Below, in pieces: positions 3,797 to 6,736 of a stretch of DNA of 6,736 nt. Source of the stretch: Rickettsiaceae bacterium 4572_127 (GTDB lineage: Bacteria; Pseudomonadota; Alphaproteobacteria; Rs-D84; NBLK01); the NCBI GenBank assembly GCA_002084505.1, contig NBLK01000047.1:1-6736 (forward strand), read 5' to 3'. Positions within the stretch are counted from its first letter, which is position 1. Each line of letters opens with the position of its first letter. The notes beneath the pieces are model-generated. The model saw only the letters and a list, made by a program, of their open reading frames with translations. It was not told the DNA's origin and searched no databases. Made by a program: the position numbers and the translations under genes.

Positions 3797-5836
3797 ATGT
3801 CAGAATTACTAAAAAATCTTAATGATCCACAAAAAAAAGCAGTGCAGACAACAACAGGTGCATTACTGATTATAGCAGGTGCAGGCACTGGAAAGACTCG
3901 AGTTTTAGTACATCGACTCGCTTATATTTTGCAGAATCGTCTTGCGATGCCGTGGCAATGTCTGTGTTTAACTTTTACAAATAAGGCCTCAATTGGTCTA
4001 AAACTTTTTCGTCCATACTTAGATTTAATTGGTCTAAAAGCTCCGTTTTCAATTTTTGATGAGAGTGATTCTAAAATTGTTTTGAAAAAAATTATGAAGG
4101 AAATGAAGTTAGATACAAAACTTCACACACCTGCAATGGCGAGCGAAAAAATTTCTCGCCTAAAAGATAAAGCTCTTTTGCCGAATGATATTAGAGAAAT
4201 TAATGACGAATTTGCCGATGGAAAACTTCTAGAAATTTATAAAAAATATCAAAAACAATTGCGAAAATTAAATGCCGTGGATTTTGGAGATTTGATTTTG
4301 CTCCCGCTGAAATTAATTGAAACCCATAAAGAAATAGCACAGAAAATAGCTTGGAAATTCAAGTATATTTTAGTTGATGAGTATCAAGATACAAATTCCG
4401 CACAGTATAAATTGCTGAAAAAACTGACCGAAATTAATAAAAATATCTGTTGTGTTGGCGATGATGATCAGTCTATTTACGGTTGGCGAGGTGCGGATAT
4501 TCGCAATATTTTGAATTTTCAAAAGGATTTTCCAGATGCTGAATTAATTCGTTTAGAGGAAAATTATCGCTCAACTTCTAACATTTTGAAAACGGCATCG
4601 CATTTAATTTCTAATAATAAAGAGCGATTAGGAAAGACAGTTTTCACAAATATAAATCATAAATTGCAAGAAAAAATAACTATAAATAGTTTTTTTGAAG
4701 CGAATGAAGAGGCAGTTTTTATTGCTCAAAAACTTTTAGAAAATAATAAAAATAAAATAAAATGGTCGGAAATGGCGATTTTAATTCGCTCAGGATATTT
4801 GTCGCGATCGATTGAAGAACAGTTAATTGCTCATGAGATTCCATACAAAACTGTTGGAACGATTAAGTTTTACGAGCGTGCAGAAATCAAAGATGCCTTG
4901 GCATATTTTCGTTTAATTTCTCATCCGCAAGATGATTTGGCTTTTGAGAGAATCATAAATACTCCTCGGCGAGGTGTTGGTGCGGTGGCGATTTCTATTC
5001 TTCATGAGATTGCAAAGCGGGAGAACAAAAATCTTTTTGAGAGTTTAAAATCTGCTTTGGAAACGGAGCGAATAAAAGGTAAAACAGGCGAGAGATTAGA
5101 AAAATTTGTAAAAGGAATTTCTCATTTTCGTGAGCGTGTGGAGACTGAAGATTGCGGTTTGATTGGTGCTGAAATTTTAGAAAAAATGGGTTACTTAAAT
5201 CACTGGGAAATTAGTAAGGATGCTGATTCTTCGATTCGTTTGGAGCATCTAAAAGACCTTATGATGACTATGAAAAAATATCCGTCGCTTCCAGATTTTT
5301 TAGAACACATCGCTTTAATTTCTGCAGTTGAAAACTTAAATGAGAAAGATCATGTTTTGTTAATGACGATGCATTCGGCGAAAGGACTGGAATTTGATGC
5401 TGTTTTTTTGCCTGCTTGGGAGGAAAATATATTTCCAAATGAAAAGGCGATTGAAGAGAATAGTCTAGAAGAAGAACGGCGATTGGCTTATGTCGGAATC
5501 ACGAGAGCAAAAAAACAGGTTATGATTTCACACACTGCATCGCGGTTTTTATTCGGAACGAGACAGCATAATTTCCCTTCAATTTTTATCGATGAATTGC
5601 CTACAGAGACGACCGAAATTATAGAACATTCCATGCAAAAAGAATCAAAAAATACTAAATTAAAAAATGATCAGATATTTTCTGAAGATGTAAATACTAT
5701 GTTAATTGGACGAAAAATTAATCATAAAGAATTTGGAGTTGGGGAAATTTTAGATGCTGATACAACAGAATTAACAATTGTTTTTGGAGATGAACAAGTC
5801 GAAAAATTACATGCAAATTCGGTGGAGTTTTTATGA
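3797..5836 (+). CDS. uvrD: UvrD/PcrA-type superfamily 1 DNA helicase, apparent internal deletion
   Basis: This is a 3'-5' DNA helicase of the UvrD/PcrA family, acting in excision and mismatch repair and in removing proteins from DNA. Motifs in order are: Q motif (Gln12), Walker A AGAGTGKT (27-34), motif Ia LTFTNKA (58-64), motif II DEYQD (194-198), motif III GDDDQSIYGWRGA (221-233), motif IV EENYRS (254-259), motif V TMHSAKGLEFD (524-534) and motif VI EERRLAYVGITRA (559-571, Arg570). The C-terminus carries the short Tudor-like module (NHKEFGVGEI onward) that binds RNA polymerase in relatives. In the family, motif Ia is followed by about 25-30 residues ending in GTFHS (motif Ib). Here TNKA runs straight into SIGLKL, so that segment is missing without breaking the frame. 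At 679 residues the protein is somewhat short. The start aligns with the family, but no ribosome binding site precedes it. A true deletion, an inactive copy or an assembly error are all possible. Confidence 0.93.
   Translation: MSELLKNLNDPQKKAVQTTTGALLIIAGAGTGKTRVLVHRLAYILQNRLAMPWQCLCLTFTNKASIGLKLFRPYLDLIGLKAPFSIFDESDSKIVLKKIMKEMKLDTKLHTPAMASEKISRLKDKALLPNDIREINDEFADGKLLEIYKKYQKQLRKLNAVDFGDLILLPLKLIETHKEIAQKIAWKFKYILVDEYQDTNSAQYKLLKKLTEINKNICCVGDDDQSIYGWRGADIRNILNFQKDFPDAELIRLEENYRSTSNILKTASHLISNNKERLGKTVFTNINHKLQEKITINSFFEANEEAVFIAQKLLENNKNKIKWSEMAILIRSGYLSRSIEEQLIAHEIPYKTVGTIKFYERAEIKDALAYFRLISHPQDDLAFERIINTPRRGVGAVAISILHEIAKRENKNLFESLKSALETERIKGKTGERLEKFVKGISHFRERVETEDCGLIGAEILEKMGYLNHWEISKDADSSIRLEHLKDLMMTMKKYPSLPDFLEHIALISAVENLNEKDHVLLMTMHSAKGLEFDAVFLPAWEENIFPNEKAIEENSLEEERRLAYVGITRAKKQVMISHTASRFLFGTRQHNFPSIFIDELPTETTEIIEHSMQKESKNTKLKNDQIFSEDVNTMLIGRKINHKEFGVGEILDADTTELTIVFGDEQVEKLHANSVEFL
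3991..4039 (+). repeat. 13-bp direct repeat inside uvrD at the deletion junction
   Basis: AATTGGTCTAAAA occurs at 3991-4003 and again at 4027-4039, exactly 36 nt (12 codons) apart. Both copies encode Ile-Gly-Leu-Lys. Protein-level comparison with remembered family members places both copies at ordinary aligned positions, so the repeat may be coincidental codon identity. It lies immediately after the point where about 25-30 residues are missing from the helicase. Confidence 0.6.
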
Positions 5837-6736
5837 TTTTTTTAGTTTTTTCATCAATGCGATTATTCCAGCAGGGGTGATTCCCGAGATTCGTTTTGCA
5901 TTTGCCAATGTGGTAGGGCGATTTTTTTTCAACTTTTCTTTGATTTCATTTGTTAAACTTCCTATTTCGTCATAGTCAAAATCAAGTGGAATTTTCAGCT
6001 TTTCGTCTTTTTTAATTTTAGAAATTTCAGCTCGTTCGCGTTTGATATATCCTTCATAAATCGCCTCAATTTTTAATTGTTTTTTAATTTTTTTATCAAA
6101 ATCACAGTTTTCAAAGTCGGAAAAATTAGTTTCAGGTTGCTTCAATAATTCCCAAAGGGATTTAGATTTCACAAAAGTTTTTTTCAAAAACTCCTGTGCT
6201 GTTTTTAATTTTTTTTGTTTTTTTTCAAAAGTTTTTTTTCGAAAATTTCCAACCGCCCCAACATTTATTCCTAGTGGAGTTAGTCGCTGATCCGCATTAT
6301 CCGCTCGCAAATAAAGACGATATTCTGACCGAGAAGTAAACATTCTATACGGCTCGTCAATCCCCATCGTCGTTATATCATCAACCAAAACTCCGATATA
6401 AGATTCCGTTCTGCTGAAAGTAATTGGAGATAACTTTTGCGAAAATCTTGAAGCATTTAGCCCCGCAACAATTCCCTGTGAACCTGCTTCTTCGTAGCCA
6501 CTAGTTCCATTTATCTGCCCAGCGAAAAACAGCCCTGAAATATCTTTTGATTCGAGGGTCGGTTTCAAAACTCGGGCATCAATTGCATCGTATTCTATCG
6601 CATACCCGAACTGAGTAATTTCTGCTTTTTCGCAACCTTTTATACTATGAATCATTTTAGTTTGAATGTCTTGCGGAAGCGAAGTTGAAATTCCATTTGG
6701 ATAAATTATATCTGAATTTAGTCCTTCTGGTTCTAG
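5831..6736 (-). CDS. mnmG: tRNA uridine-5-carboxymethylaminomethyl modification enzyme MnmG, C-terminal half
   Basis: MnmG (GidA) works with MnmE to place a (carboxymethyl)aminomethyl group on the wobble uridine of certain tRNAs, using FAD and a folate donor, in the cytoplasm. The window holds the last 301 codons; full-length members are about 620-630 residues. The frame is open through the right edge, and the ATG at 6655-6653 is internal, not the start. Starting from the edge, the family signatures are LEPEGLN, IYPNGISTSLP, then FAGQINGTSGYEEAGSQG (about 71-88 of the fragment), then FTSRSEYRLYLRADNADQRLTPLG. A Lys-rich helical region follows, and the C-terminal domain ends ISGITPAGI (283-291). 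The stop TAA overlaps the convergent uvrD end by 6 nt, leaving no room for a separate terminator between the genes. The methyltransferase gene rsmG, a frequent downstream neighbour, is absent here. Confidence 0.96.
   Translation of the reverse strand, partial: LEPEGLNSDIIYPNGISTSLPQDIQTKMIHSIKGCEKAEITQFGYAIEYDAIDARVLKPTLESKDISGLFFAGQINGTSGYEEAGSQGIVAGLNASRFSQKLSPITFSRTESYIGVLVDDITTMGIDEPYRMFTSRSEYRLYLRADNADQRLTPLGINVGAVGNFRKKTFEKKQKKLKTAQEFLKKTFVKSKSLWELLKQPETNFSDFENCDFDKKIKKQLKIEAIYEGYIKRERAEISKIKKDEKLKIPLDFDYDEIGSLTNEIKEKLKKNRPTTLANAKRISGITPAGIIALMKKLKKS

Noticed and set aside
4138..4160. GGCGAG/CTCGCC inverted repeat inside uvrD
   Set aside because: A 6-bp stem with an 11-nt loop inside well aligned coding sequence; likely chance.
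5778..5975. 65-codon + strand frame across the uvrD/mnmG ends
   Set aside because: It is out of frame with uvrD and antisense to mnmG, with no RBS; it is a shadow of the two real genes.

Overview
The window looks like a chromosomal segment of an AT-rich alphaproteobacterium. The GC content is low (roughly one third by eye). The genetic code is standard: TAA, TAG and TGA are all used as stops, and TGG encodes Trp. The alphaproteobacterial assignment rests mainly on the UvrD-type helicase (PWQ-x4-LTFTNKA, NICCVGDDDQSIYGWRGA and the short C-terminal Tudor-like module) and is supported by the ClpP/ClpX sequences. It is an inference from remembered family features, not from a search.

Layout. Bases 1-510 carry no convincing gene. 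They hold a dense cluster of hairpins (about 47-151), an imperfect direct repeat on either side of that cluster, a perfect 15-bp stem-loop (270-303), and a probable sigma70-type promoter close to clpP. On the + strand follow clpP (511-1107), clpX (1100-2371, overlapping clpP by 8 nt), an unrecognised Lys-rich gene that starts inside the end of clpX (TTG at 2352 or 2334, ending at 2867), a second unrecognised gene with its own strong ribosome binding site (2944-3753), and a UvrD/PcrA-type helicase (3797-5836). Convergent on the - strand is the 3' half of mnmG (gidA), running off the right edge. Its stop overlaps the helicase stop by 6 nt.

How the genes work together. ClpP (peptidase) and ClpX (AAA+ unfoldase) form the ClpXP protease and are translationally coupled. 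The next gene, where many proteobacteria have lon, is an unknown protein that overlaps clpX and is probably co-translated with it. UvrD belongs to nucleotide excision/mismatch repair, and MnmG to wobble-uridine modification of tRNA. These are housekeeping genes placed side by side rather than one pathway.

Points most worth a second look: the helicase appears to lack about 25-30 residues containing motif Ib (GTFHS) right after motif Ia, although its other motifs are intact; ClpX has a changed RKH loop (RKN), Walker A (GTTGTGKT) and IGF loop (MGF); the gene after clpX shows an internal composition shift; the helicase has no Shine-Dalgarno and may be leaderless; and the upstream hairpin cluster may be a dispersed palindromic repeat. 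I see no clear defence, toxin-antitoxin, CRISPR or mobile system.
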